DNA from: Pyrus communis
Lineage: Eukaryota > Streptophyta > Magnoliopsida > Rosales > Rosaceae
Assembly (NCBI RefSeq): GCF_963583255.1
Contig: NC_084805.1
Coordinates: 9,044,827-9,108,826, forward strand
Direction of reading: 5' to 3'
DNA: 64,000 nucleotides
Positions 9,461 through 20,598 of the stretch are shown piece by piece. The translations under genes and the position numbers were made by a program. Each line of letters opens with the position of its first letter. The first letter of the stretch is position 1. The notes under the pieces were generated by a model that saw only the letters and a program-made list of their open reading frames with translations, was not told the DNA's origin and searched no databases.

Positions 9461-10795
9461 TCAAACGGCATGGAATTTATCTTTGAATGGGCGGTGATAC
9501 TTGAAATGATCCGGTAATAGTTTAAATTCCAGATTGGGTGCCTGAATCATTAACCACATGTTAGTATAAAAGAAAATTGAAATTCGGGGAGGCGGCTTAC
9601 CTGTGTGCTCCAAAATGAACTCCAGAATAAACACCCCTTCGAAAGTTATGACTTGTCCCGTGTCATAAAATCCAACTTCCTTGGGAATTGTGGTTTCAAA
9701 TATGTCCTCTTTGATGCCTTCTACATCTTCTCCAGCCACTACCTTCTCTTGAATCATTCTTCTTGGTGTACAAAGTCCTTTGAAGAATTCAACACCATCT
9801 AAAACTTGCTGTGTTGCACCAAGAATTTGAATAGCATTTTGCTCCTTTGGGAAGGCTTCCACGATGTCCTTTTTACTCTCTTCTTGGTTGGGAATCAAAA
9901 ACCTGCTAGGAAAAGGGACATTGGGTGGAATAACATCAGAATAACATGGAATTGGGACGTCCTTACTGGTGGTGGGTGGTTTAGAGGGCTTAGGGGGCTG
10001 CGGCAAGGGTTGTTCTACCCTTGCCGTGTGCATGTCTTCTTCCTCCTCCTCAATTAGCAGCTCTTCATCCACTTCTAGGCTCTGTTTGGACATTTTTAGG
10101 TCAGCTCCAACCTCCATAGCACTTCCCAAAGTGATAGCATTATGGATTTCAAAATCTTCCTTCGAGTTTTCAATAGTTGAGTTGGAAAGTTCACTTTGCT
10201 CTTGAATTTGTTTCATGAACTCCATAATCTGCCCAAATTGCTCGTCCAATTTACCCAACTTCTTGTCTTGATTTTGTTCGTCCTGCGTCAAAGAGGTTAG
10301 TAATTGAAAATTTTTATCATTATCCATGGACATACTTGAACTTGATTGGAATTGTTGTGGGGGAGGTTGTGGTGGCTGCATAGGTGTTGTATTGAACTCC
10401 TCATATGGTTGCCAATATGCTTCTTGTTGAGCCTCCTTGGCTTGATTTTGTGACCCCTGCGCCAAAGAATTTATTTCATTAAGAATTTGAATATAATCTA
10501 TTGGCGAACTTGAATTTAATTGAGCATATTGCATATGAAGTTGTGGTGGCTGCATAGGTCTTGAATAGAACTCCTCATATGGTTGCCAATATGTTTCACG
10601 TTGAACTTGTTGATCTTCCCACCATATAGAGTTTGAATGATCCCTCCAATCTCTTTGTGGACATTGATTGGCTTGAAATCCTTGCCTATATGAAGCACCA
10701 AATGTAGGGACACTCTGCATTGTGGTCCTTTCAGCATACGGCAACAATTTAGAAGTAAGATTTGCCAATTGAGCTTGAATGCTAGCAAAATCCAT
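9461..10795 (-). CDS. gag-spacer ORF: derived Gag linker protein without CA, NC or Pol domains (element B)
   Basis: 444 codons, intact. Aligned by eye with the gag-pol of E, it corresponds to two spacer regions and skips everything between. Residues about 45-330 match the Q/P-rich linker after E's zinc knuckle: WRDHSNSIWWE against [26 protein letters not shown] against [15 protein letters not shown], and [11 protein letters not shown] against [11 protein letters not shown]. The last 30 or so match E's stretch just before reverse transcriptase (QAPNLEFKLLPDHFKY against [16 protein letters not shown]). There is no capsid domain, CCHC knuckle, DLGAS protease site or YxDD-type motif. A YWQPYEEF..PMQPPQ block is duplicated near residues 70 and 126. 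Conservation in C, F and (partly) A suggests a retained role, perhaps in assembly or RNA binding with a partner's Gag; that is inference. The start ATG lies about 155 bp downstream of the PBS in sense order. Confidence 0.75.
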   Translation of the reverse strand: MDFASIQAQLANLTSKLLPYAERTTMQSVPTFGASYRQGFQANQCPQRDWRDHSNSIWWEDQQVQRETYWQPYEEFYSRPMQPPQLHMQYAQLNSSSPIDYIQILNEINSLAQGSQNQAKEAQQEAYWQPYEEFNTTPMQPPQPPPQQFQSSSSMSMDNDKNFQLLTSLTQDEQNQDKKLGKLDEQFGQIMEFMKQIQEQSELSNSTIENSKEDFEIHNAITLGSAMEVGADLKMSKQSLEVDEELLIEEEEEDMHTARVEQPLPQPPKPSKPPTTSKDVPIPCYSDVIPPNVPFPSRFLIPNQEESKKDIVEAFPKEQNAIQILGATQQVLDGVEFFKGLCTPRRMIQEKVVAGEDVEGIKEDIFETTIPKEVGFYDTGQVITFEGVFILEFILEHTGKPPPRISIFFYTNMWLMIQAPNLEFKLLPDHFKYHRPFKDKFHAV

Positions 10796-10950
10796 ATCTT
10801 ACTTCTCTAGTACCTAAAATCAAAGAAAGAGAACTAAATCAAATATCAAAAGTAACAACAAACAAAGAAAACAACACTAAGTTAGAAACTAAAACGAAAA
10901 CAACTAAACCAAAAAAAAGAAAAGAACCAAGGGATTAGCAAAGTTGCTAC

Positions 10951-10968
10951 TCCCCGGCAACGGCGCCA
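10951..10968 (-). other. Element B primer-binding site (tRNA-Asp)
   Basis: The plus strand reads TCCCCGGCAACGGCGCCA, identical to the 3' end of plant tRNA-Asp including CCA, so the minus-strand RNA would pair with it over 18 nt. It is five bases from the LTR. Equivalents: C 23383-23400, E 36950-36967, F 55034-55051, G 42879-42896 (opposite strand), H 60154-60171. Athila elements typically use tRNA-Asp. Confidence 0.9.
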
Positions 10969-10973
10969 AAATT

Positions 10974-12957
10974 TGATGCGAGATTTATACGCGCACAAAT
11001 TAAACCCTCTTTTTGTCGATTTGTAGTATAAGTATAAGTAGGGATCGTTCTGGACCGGGGATTAGAAGGGATTGCAAATCTCTTGGAAACTGACTCAAAA
11101 ACGTAAAATAAAGTTTAAAACACTAAACTAGACTCAAAGAATGCAAAATTAAAGTTTAAAACACTAAGACAAACCAAAAAACAAAAAAATACTTTAAAAC
11201 ATAAACTAAACAGATTCTAAGCACTAAAGAACAGGAAAGTAAAGGGGGGGTTTGATTTGACGAAATTAGCTAAATTGCACAAATTGTAATTAAAGGCAAA
11301 ACGTAAATATAAATGTGATGAAAATATGGATGATGGAATAGCCAAGGGGTTCTTCTCCACACATGTTACACTTGCATACAAGATTAATTCTCAGTTGGTC
11401 TTTCGATAAATTATGAAACTCAACACTCCGGGTTAATTAGGTCCGCTTAAATTAACCGTCAAGTTTTCCTTAAGTTAATGAATTGGATGGGTTAGCGCAA
11501 CGCAATTCACAACATTCTCCAAAAGTCCTTTACGTGAACAGCACAATAAAGATACAATCAAAGATCATTAAGCAACATGAAAACTATAAGTGTTGACGAG
11601 GCATTCGTTACTATGGAATACGCATGAAACTTATGCCAAGAATTCGTTTAACGCGATTGTTTATAAGCAACCTCCACTACTTGTGAATATAAGTTCATAA
11701 CGATTAGGTGAAATTCACTTATATTCTAGCGTCATATTCATGCATGAAAATTAAGCGCGCATTCTTAATAAACATACATAAATAAGTTATCAATCAAACG
11801 GTTAAACAAATTGAATCAACAACTTATGAAATTCCAACGAAAGTTAATCAATTCATATTGCAAATATAAACATAGTTTCGAATCACCCCCTAGCTAAAGG
11901 GGGTTTTATTTCCTCATATCTTTGAAATCAAAGAAACGCCTAAACATTCCAACAACTCAAACTTGAATTGTATGAACGTTTAGGCACTCTTCTCTTCCAT
12001 TCCTCATACGCACAAAACAAAGAGAATTAAAATGAAACGTTGAAATCAAAGAATCACCTAAACATTCCAACAACTCAAACTTGAATTGTATGAACGTTTA
12101 GGCCCTCTTCTCTTCCTCTTCGTTGTAGCACAAGGTCTAAGGTGAGGTTTGGGGGATTATGGAAATGGATGAGGAGTGGTGTAGAAGTGGAAGGGGAATG
12201 GAAAAATGGTGTTTGGATTATAAGGGGAGAGATGGGAAGCTCACGGCTAGGGAAGGGAGAATGTGTTTGTAATGTGTTGTGTATGAAAATGAGATGTCCA
12301 TGAATGAATGAATGCAAGGGTATTTATAGGAGTAGTGGAGGGAACATATGGCTATGTCATTTGTAGGTGAAGTAGGTGGATGTTGTAGGTGAATTAGGTG
12401 GATGTTGTAGGTGAAGTAGGTGGATGTTGTAGGTGATTATGAGTGATAAGTGATAAGTGTATGATATGTTAAGTGATAAGTGAATGATTATGATAAGTGA
12501 TAAATGAATGTATGATATGATAAGTGGTGAATGATAAGTGATAAGTGGTGATGATATGTGATAAGTAATGAGTGGTGATGATAAGTATGGAGCATGTGAA
12601 TTAACTAATGAAGGAAATGCATGTGCAATGACAATGTGTTAGAATGGATGTGTGTTATGCATGGCATGATTGGGATTAGGAAAGGTTTTAAATGTCCTAA
12701 AACTAAAGAGAACAAGGTTCCAACACTTTGGTCTTCAATTAGGTCTTCAATTTCGTCCAACACTTTGGCTCCAAGCATAAGTTATCCATCCTTAGCCCAA
12801 AAGTGCTCCAAAAGTCTCCAAAATGCATCTTTTTGCTCCTTTAGCCCTTTGGACCTATAAACACACGAAAATAGCTTAAAGTACTAAAATAACTAAAGAA
12901 ACATAACGTAAATGCACGAGAACAAGCCATTTAAGTCGCATGAATATGCTCCTATCA
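10974..12957 (-). repeat. Element B 5' LTR
   Basis: 1984 bp, same length as the 3' LTR and nearly identical (one difference noticed: GAAACATTG near 4434 versus GAAACGTTG near 12036). TATA box 12321-12329; hairpins 11939-11984, 12057-12102 and 11685-11726; U3 repeat blocks about 12363-12428 and 12431-12587. Confidence 0.95.
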
Positions 12958-14778
12958 GTACTTTAAGCTATTTTCGTGTGTTTGTAGGTCCAAAGGGCTA
13001 AAGGAGCAAAAAGATGCATTTTGGAGACTTTTGGAGCACTTTTGGGCTAAGGACGGATAGCTTATGCTTGAAGCCAAAGTGTTGGACGAAATTGAAGACC
13101 TAATTGGAGCCAAAGTGTTGGAACCTTGTTCTCTTTAGTTTTAGGACATTTAAACCTTTCCTAATCCCAATCATGCCATGCATAACACACATCCATTCTA
13201 ACACATTGTCATTGCACATGCATTTTCTTCATTAGTTAACCCACATGCACTTATCACTTATCATCACCACATATCATATCACTTAATCACTTATCACTTA
13301 TCATCACCACTTAACCACTTATCATATCATAACCACATATCATATCACTTATCACTTATCACTTAACATAACATCCACCTACTTCACCTACAACATCCAC
13401 TTCACCTACAACATCCACCTACTTCACCTACAACATCCACCTACTTCACCTACAACATCCACTTCACCTACAACATCCACCTACTTCACCTACAACATCC
13501 ACCTACTTCACCTACAAATGACATAGCCATATGTTCCCTCCACTACTCCTATAAATACCCTTGCATTCATTCATTCATGGAGATCTCATTTCATACACAA
13601 CACATTACAAACACATTTAACCTTCCCTAGCCGTGAGCTTCCCATCTCTCCCCTTATAATCCAAACACCATTTTTCCATTCCCCTTCCACTTCTCCACCA
13701 CTCCTCTTCCATTCCACACTTCCATCCCCCAAACCAATTATCCCTAGACCTTATGCTACAATAAAGAGGAAGAGAAGAGAGCCTAAACGTTCATACAATT
13801 CAAGTTTGAGTTGTTGGAATGTTTAGGCGTTTCTTTGATTTCAATGTTTAATTTCAATTCTCTTTGTTTTGTATGAGGAACTAAACCCCCCTTTAGCTAG
13901 GGGGTGATTCGAAATATATGTTTATGCTTGCATTTTGATTTGATTACTTCTAATTACGTTTCATAAGTTGTGAATTCAATTTGTTTAACTGTTTTATTGA
14001 TAACCTATTTATGTATGTTTATTGAGAGTGCACACTTAATTTTCATGCATGAATTTGACGCTAGAATATAAGTGAATTTCACCTAATCGTTATGAACTTA
14101 TATTCACAAGTAGTGGAGGTTGCTTATAAACAATCGCGTTAAACGAATTCTTGGCATAAGTTTCATGCGTATTCCATAGTAACGAATGTCTCGTCAAAAC
14201 TTATAATCTTCATAGAGCGTAATGATTCTTGCTTGTATCTCTATTATGCAATCATGTAGGGGACTTGTGGGGAATGTTTTGGGTTGTCGTATGCAATCAT
14301 CCAATTCAATAACGTTAGGAAGATTTGAAGGTTAATTTAAGCGGATCTAATTAACTTGGAGTGTTGAGAATTAATGATTTATTGAAATGCAATTGGAAAT
14401 CATTTTATTATGCAAGTGTAACATGTGTGGAGATGAACCCCTTGGCTAGCATCCATTCATCCATACTTTCATCATATTCATATTTACATTCTGTCTAGTT
14501 TATTAACTTGTTTCGTTATTTCAATTTTTGTCAAGTCCTAAACCCCCCTTTACTTTCTTGTTCTTTAATGCTTAGAATCTGTTTAGTTTATGTTTTAAAG
14601 TATTTTTGAATTCTTTGAGTCTAGTATAGTGTTTTATATTGTGTTTTTACATTTTTGAGTCAAATCCAAGTGATTAACAATCCCTCCTAATCCCCGGTCC
14701 AGAACGATCCCTACTTACACTTATACTACAAATTGACAAAAAGAGGGTTTAATTTGTGTGCGTATAAATCTCACATCA
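12958..14778 (+). mobile_element. Solo LTR S, second part
   Basis: Continues from 3371 after the duplicated GTACT. TATA box 13549-13557, CCTAAACGTTC hairpin 13782-13827, GAATATAAGT hairpin 14064-14105. The U3 carries TTATCACTTATCATCACCAC repeats (about 13256-13375) and an array of CACCTAC(TT)CACCTACAACATC units (about 13376-13516). It ends ...CTCACATCA, followed by the TSD ATTCA. Confidence 0.9.
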
Positions 14779-14783
14779 ATTCA

Positions 14784-17197
14784 TTCACCGCTTCTTCAAA
14801 AGCAAAGGTATCTCATATCATCAAGGTCAAAAGCAAAAGTATCTCATATCATGCACTTTCCCTGTCTTTTTCTTTGTCCTTGTTCTTACTCGCATGGCAA
14901 AGTAAAAGAAGCAATCAGCCGGCACTTGGAGTCAATCTTCCGATCTGGAGCCAACTGCCTGGAATCTATTCCTGATTGCTTACCTAGCGTTGCTCTCGAG
15001 TAGTCATCTTCAACGATTGATACACTTCCGGAGAAGGGACCACTTCTGCAAAGGGGAGCGAGTAAGGCAAGTGAAAATGATACATTGAAGCATGTGGAGA
15101 CAAACATAGGCTGAGTTATCCTCCAACCCTTTTCAATACGAATTGGAAAGAATGAACAAAGAAACAGACCAAAGGGGTAAGCTCAGACCTTCGGGGAAGA
15201 CCAAAAGAATCCTCCAGCCCAGTAGCACAAAGGAAAATCAACAAGTGGAGGAGACCAAAAGAATCCTGCTGCCCAGTTCAAGAGTAGCACAAAGGAAAAT
15301 CAACGATGGGCGGAAACCAGTTCAAGAGTAAGCCTGTGGAATCACAAAGATCAAAGCCTCAATGCAATCACCAAGGAGAAGAGGGAATTTACACTCCATA
15401 ACCAGATTTGCGTCCCTAAACTCTTCTCTTTGTTAATTACATTCTGCCATGTTTAGTATGTTTAAATGCTTTTTGTGTGTTTACTTATGTTTTGTGTGAA
15501 TCTATGCTTAAAACATTGAGGACAATGTTTGATTTAAGTGTGGGGGGGTAACTAATGTTGTTAATGCAAATTCGTGGGATTTTATCACCCATTACTTCAA
15601 ATGTTGTTCCTTGCTGTTTTAAGGTGTTTTTAAGTTGTTTTAGAGTGTTTTTAGTGTGTTTTGTTTTATAACTCCGAAAATCACATAAAAATTTGAAAAA
15701 CATGTTTTAAAAAGCCTAAAAAGAGTGTTTTGAGTCATTTTTGTGTGTTTGTGTCTTAGGGTACCTTCCAACACAATGATAAGGATTTGGTTTATAATTG
15801 CATGACGGTTAAAAAGAGTTATTAACATAGAGAAAAGTTTGATTTACTCTTGGTATATGCTTGGTTATGGTTATAATATATGACTTCACATGCAATCATA
15901 AAAGAAAAATTCGTTTTTTGTAACATGCTTGAAGGAAGAAACTCATAATAACGCTACATCCCTGTGAGACTCGAGCCATTACTTTCTTTGGAGAGTTATT
16001 TTCTGTGATTCTTTGTTTTCTAAAGTTGTTGCATGATCTCATTATTCCTTGCTTGGTTGCTACTTAGAATGCAATTGTATCATGATAGAACTAAATGCTA
16101 GAACTTATATCCGTTTCATTCAAAGCATGACATTGAATTGCATAACATATATCAAGATGAAGTTGTGTAGTTGCCACCATAGCCAAATAGCCTTACTTCC
16201 CATTTTTCGTATTTGTTGTAAGTTTTAACCCCGTTGAGCTTTGTTTAGCCTTTATTCATTGTTAACCCACATTATCCTAACCTAGCCTAGTTTAGGACTG
16301 TCCACACCCTTGTTCTTAAAAGATAGTGAGCATGACTTAAATGAATTCCTTTTGAGTACATTATGAAAGAAAATGAGTGTGGGGGAGAGAATGTTTTGTT
16401 CTTAAGCATTTATGTATGTTTTGAGAGTCAAAAGAAAAGAAAAAATTCTGAAAAACATATGAAAAAGAAAAAAAAACAGAAAAGAAAAGAAAGAAAGAAA
16501 GAAAGAAAAAAAAAGAGCTTGTTCCCCCTTGTTGTTCAAAAGTTGAGTTTTCATTCAAAAGTGAATTCTAAGTTAATTCAAATGCTTTGCTCGCTATTTC
16601 TTTAAGAACCTTTGTTTTCCATATTCCTTCTTTGTTAGCCAAACACCTTTAGCCCCGTTTCAACCCTTATGCTTCTATCTTGATCGTTATGTGTTCAATA
16701 ATGTGGAGTTTGGAATTGATATGAGCTTATGGAATCACTGGTTCTCATCCTAAGTAGTAGCATTCCATTCATGAAATCATATTCATGTCATTGTCATAAA
16801 TCCAGAAAATTCTTTCCTTGTTATAACATATGTGAGTGTTCGTCTACATGTTTACATCAATCTTCTCACATATACCTAGTGTAGGGAGTGTAGTCAGAAA
16901 ATCTGTGTGAAAAACGAGAGTACATCTAGTGAGGAATTGAGGGAATTCTCTAAAGGCATGTTACTACATTCAAATCATGGTTTTAAATGCTTAATTGTGA
17001 ACTAGTATGTGGTGACTATGAGTAAGAATGTACTTAAGTGTAAAGATGGCTCAAATCTGTGAGAATAATGATTTTTAACTTGTCATGTGCATTGGAAGTC
17101 CCTGATACGATTGTTGGAAGGTGTAGGTTGTGTTTTGTTCGTTTTGTTTTGTTTTTGGTTTCTTTTGTTTTGTTTTGCTCGAGGACTAGCAAAAGAT
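14784..17197 (+). mobile_element. Element A 3' internal region (resumed)
   Basis: Begins with the continuation of the asORF upstream region, which keeps an open element-sense frame ending LPIWSQLPGIYS near 14975, then runs as non-coding 3' sequence. A stem-loop (15507-15538) precedes the purine tract AAGTGTGGGGGGGTAACT (about 15536-15553). A second tract GAGTGTGGGGGAGAG lies near 16376-16390, followed by an A-rich stretch (about 16434-16515). No coding capacity is supported. Confidence 0.75.
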
Positions 17198-17212
17198 AAG
17201 TGTGGGGGAATT
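17198..17212 (+). other. Element A polypurine tract
   Basis: AAGTGTGGGGGAATT directly before the TG of the 3' LTR. Confidence 0.8.
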
Positions 17213-19374
17213 TGATAGAAGCATATTTAGGCGACTTACTTAGCTTGTTTTCGTGCATTTATATTGTTAATTCATAGTTGTTTTAGTCGTTTAAGCCATT
17301 TTCGTGTGTTTTTAGGTTCATATGGCTAAGGAAGCAAAAAGATGCATTTTGGAGCATTTTGGAGCAAAATTGGACTTGGAATGGATAGCTTATGTTTGGA
17401 GCAAAAGGAATGGACGAAATTGAAGGATTCCTAATCCATTGCAGCCACATGCATTCACATGCATAAATCAGCCACATGCATCTCCCATCACCATATCAGA
17501 TTTCCATCATATTCACATGCATTCCATCCTTTAAAACATTGCACATGCACTCCCTTTAATTAATTAAGCCACATGCACTCCCATCCATTTCATCATTGCA
17601 GCCAACACATGCTTTCACATGCATTTTCAGATTGTCCCCTTGCACATGCAGCCACATATTCATTGCACATGCAATTTCAACCCACATGCATCCTTTAATC
17701 ATTCAAACATGCAGCCACATTCCCTCCTAGCTGTCATGTTCCCCCCATTTCACCTATAAATAAGCATTCAATCTCATTCATTCTCATTCACTCTTCCATA
17801 TTCCAGAAATTCGTCAAAACCTCTCCACACCCTTGCAGCAGCCACCAAAACACTTTTCTCCTCCATTGCAGCCACTCCAACCACTCCCCAAACCATTCAC
17901 ACCATCAAACTATCCTTAGACCTTGTGCTACAACGAAGAGGAAGATAAGAGGGCCTAAACGTTCATACAATTCAAGTTTGAGTTGTTGGAATGTTTAGGT
18001 GTTTCTTTGATTTCAATGTTTAATTTCAATGCTCTTTGTTTTGTACGAATGAGGAATGGATGATAAGAGGGCCTAAACGTTCATACAATTCAAGTTTGAG
18101 TTGTTGGAATGTTTAGGCGTTTCTTTGATTCTCTTTGTTTTGTACCATGAGGAACTAAACCCCCCTTGGTTAGGGGGTGATTCGAATATATGTTTATGCT
18201 TGCATTTTGATTTGAATACTTCTAATTGCGTTTCATAAGTTGTGGATTCAATTCGTTTAACTGTTTGATTGATAACTTATTTATGTATGTTCATTGAGAG
18301 TGCACACTTAATTTTCATGCATGAATATGACGCTAGAATATAAGTGAGTTTCACCTAATCGTTATGAACTTATATTCACAAGTAGTGGAGGTTGCTTATA
18401 AACAATCGCGTTAAATGAATTCTTGGCATAAGTTTCATGCAATCCATAGTAACGAATGCCTCGTCAACACTTATAATTTTCATAGAGCGTAATGATTCTT
18501 GCTTGTACCTCTTCTATGCATTCATGTTGAGGACTTGTGGGGAATGTTTTGAATTGTCGCATGCATCATCCAATTCAATAACGTTAGGAAGATTTGAAGG
18601 TTAATTAGTGCATCACGGTTAACTTGGGGTGTTGAGTATCATAGTTTATTGAAATGCAATTGGAAATCATTTTATTATGCAAGTATAACATGTATGGAGA
18701 TGAACCCCTTAGCCATTCTATCATCCATTCATTCCATTCCATCAAATTCGTTTTACAATCTGTTTAGTTTATTAACTTGTTTTGTTATTTCAATTTTCGT
18801 ATAAATCTAAATCCCCCTTTACTTTAATGTCCAATTTAGTTAGAAATCAATTTAGTTTGTGCTTTTAAGTGTTTTGATTCATTTTATTTCCCAATTTCGT
18901 CCAGATTCACCAAAGTGCTCAAAACTGCCCAGAAAGTGATTTTAAGGCAGTTTTGAGTGTTTTGGGTGATGTTTGAGTCTTTTGGTTTGTTTTAATGTTT
19001 TAAGTGTTTAGTTTTACATTCTTTAAGTTAGTTTAGTGTTTTATATTGTGTTTTTACGTTCTTGAGTCAAGTTATTACTTAATTTCGTCCAAATTTGTGT
19101 TTGTGCTCAAATCTGCCCAGAAAGTGGTTTTTAGGCAGATTTGAGTGTGTTTGTGTTGTTTTGAGTCTTTTTGTTTGTCTTAGTGTTTTAAAGTTTAGTT
19201 TTGCATTCTTTGAGTCTAGTATAGTGTTTCATATTGTTATTTTACGTTTTTGAGTCAAATCCAAGTGGTTAACAATCCCTCCTAATCCCCGGTCCAGAAC
19301 GATCCCTACTTGCACCTATACTACAATTTGACGAAAAGAGGGTTTAATTTGTGTGCGTATAAATTCCCGCATCA
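17213..19374 (+). repeat. Element A 3' LTR
   Basis: 2162 bp, TGATAGAAGCATATT...CCCGCATCA. TATA box 17754-17762, preceded by CACATGCA-rich U3. Two CCTAAACGTTC hairpins (17954-17999 and 18072-18117), one GAATATAAGT hairpin (18336-18377), and two forms of the 12-bp inverted repeat: CTCAAAACTGCC/GGCAGTTTTGAG (18918-18957) and CTCAAATCTGCC/GGCAGATTTGAG (19106-19145). The base 3' of the LTR belongs to C, and GTTAG (19375-19379) would be the right target duplication; the left one is outside the window. Confidence 0.9.
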
Positions 19375-20598
19375 GTTAGCAAAGAAAATAGGTTAAACGA
19401 GGCTCAACGGTGTTAAGACTTACAATATATACGAAATATGGGAAGTAAGGCTATTTGGCTATGGTGGCAACTACACAACTTCATCTTGATATATGTTATG
19501 CAACTCAATATCATGCTTTGAATGAAACGGATATAAGTTCTAGCATTTAGTTCTATCATGATACAATTGCATTCTAAGTAGCAACCAAGCAAGGAATAAT
19601 GAGATCATTCAACAACTTTAGAAAACAAAGAATCACAGAAAATAACTCTCCAAAGAAGGTAATGGCTCGAGTCTCACAGGGTTGTAGCGTTTGTTTGAGT
19701 TCCTTCCTTCAAGCATGTTACAAAAACGAATTTTTCTTTTATGATTGCATGTGAAGTCATACATTATAACCATAACTAAGCATAAACCAAGAGTAAATCA
19801 AACTTTTCTCTATGTTTATAACTCTTTTTAACAGTCATGCAATTACAAACCAAATCCTTATCATTGTGTTGGAAGGTACCCTAAGACACAAACTCACAAA
19901 AACGACTCAAAACACTCTTTTTAGGCTTTTCAAAACAATTTTTCAAATTTTTATGTGTTTTTCGGAGTTATAAAAACAAAACATACTAAAACACTCTAAA
20001 ACATTAAAAACACCTTAAAACAGCAAGGAACAACTTTTGAAGTTATGGGTGATAAAATCCCACGAATTTGCATTAACAACATTAGTTACCCCCCCACACT
20101 TAAATCAAACATTGTCCTCAATGTTTTAAGCATAGATTCACACAAAACATAAGTAAACACACAAACAACAACTAAACATACTAAACATGGCAGAATGTAA
20201 TTAACAAAGAGAAGAGTTTAGGGACGCAAATCTGGTTATGGAGTGTAAATTCCCTCTTCTCTTTGTTGATTGCATTGAGGCTTGATCTTGATGATCCCAC
20301 AGGCTTACTCTCGAACTGGTTTCCGCCCATCATTGATTTTCCTTTGTGCTACTGGGCTGGAGGATTCTTTTGGTCTTCCCCGAAGGTCTGAGCTTACCCC
20401 TTTGGTCTGTTTCTTTGTTCAATCTTTCCAATTCGTATTGAAAAGGGTTGGAGGAAAACTCAGCCTATGTTTGTCTCCACATGCTTCAATGTATCATTTT
20501 TACTTGCCTTACTCGCTCCCCTTTGCAGAAGTGGTCCCTTCTCCGGAAGTGTATCAACCGTTGAGGATGACTACTCGAGAGCAACGCTAGGTAAGCAA

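Larger units (their letters stand above)
3372..12957 (-). mobile_element. Element B: complete non-autonomous Athila-type retrotransposon with asORF
   Basis: A 9586-bp element with minus-strand sense. The LTRs (3372-5355 and 10974-12957) are both 1984 bp; by eye I found a single substitution between them, so the insertion is very young. The TSD is GTACT (3367-3371 and 12958-12962). In sense order it carries the 5' LTR, tRNA-Asp PBS, gag-spacer ORF, asORF in antisense, a long non-coding 3' region, polypurine tract (PPT) and 3' LTR. It has no gag capsid domain, zinc knuckle, protease, reverse transcriptase or integrase, so it must have been mobilised in trans. Confidence 0.95.

Noticed and set aside
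9542..9600. A possible 59-nt intron near the end of the gag-spacer ORF (CAG/GTAAGC ... TACTAAC ... ATTCAG/GC on the minus strand; 62 nt in A, 1668-1729)
   Set aside because: The signals look good, but E has the homologous stretch as coding sequence between protease and RT, the read-through frame is open in A and B, and removing 59 or 62 nt would shift the conserved C-terminal frame.
10951..10968. tRNA-Asp-like sequence
   Set aside because: Only the last 18 nt of a tRNA are present, always five to six bases from an LTR. These are primer-binding sites, not tRNA genes.
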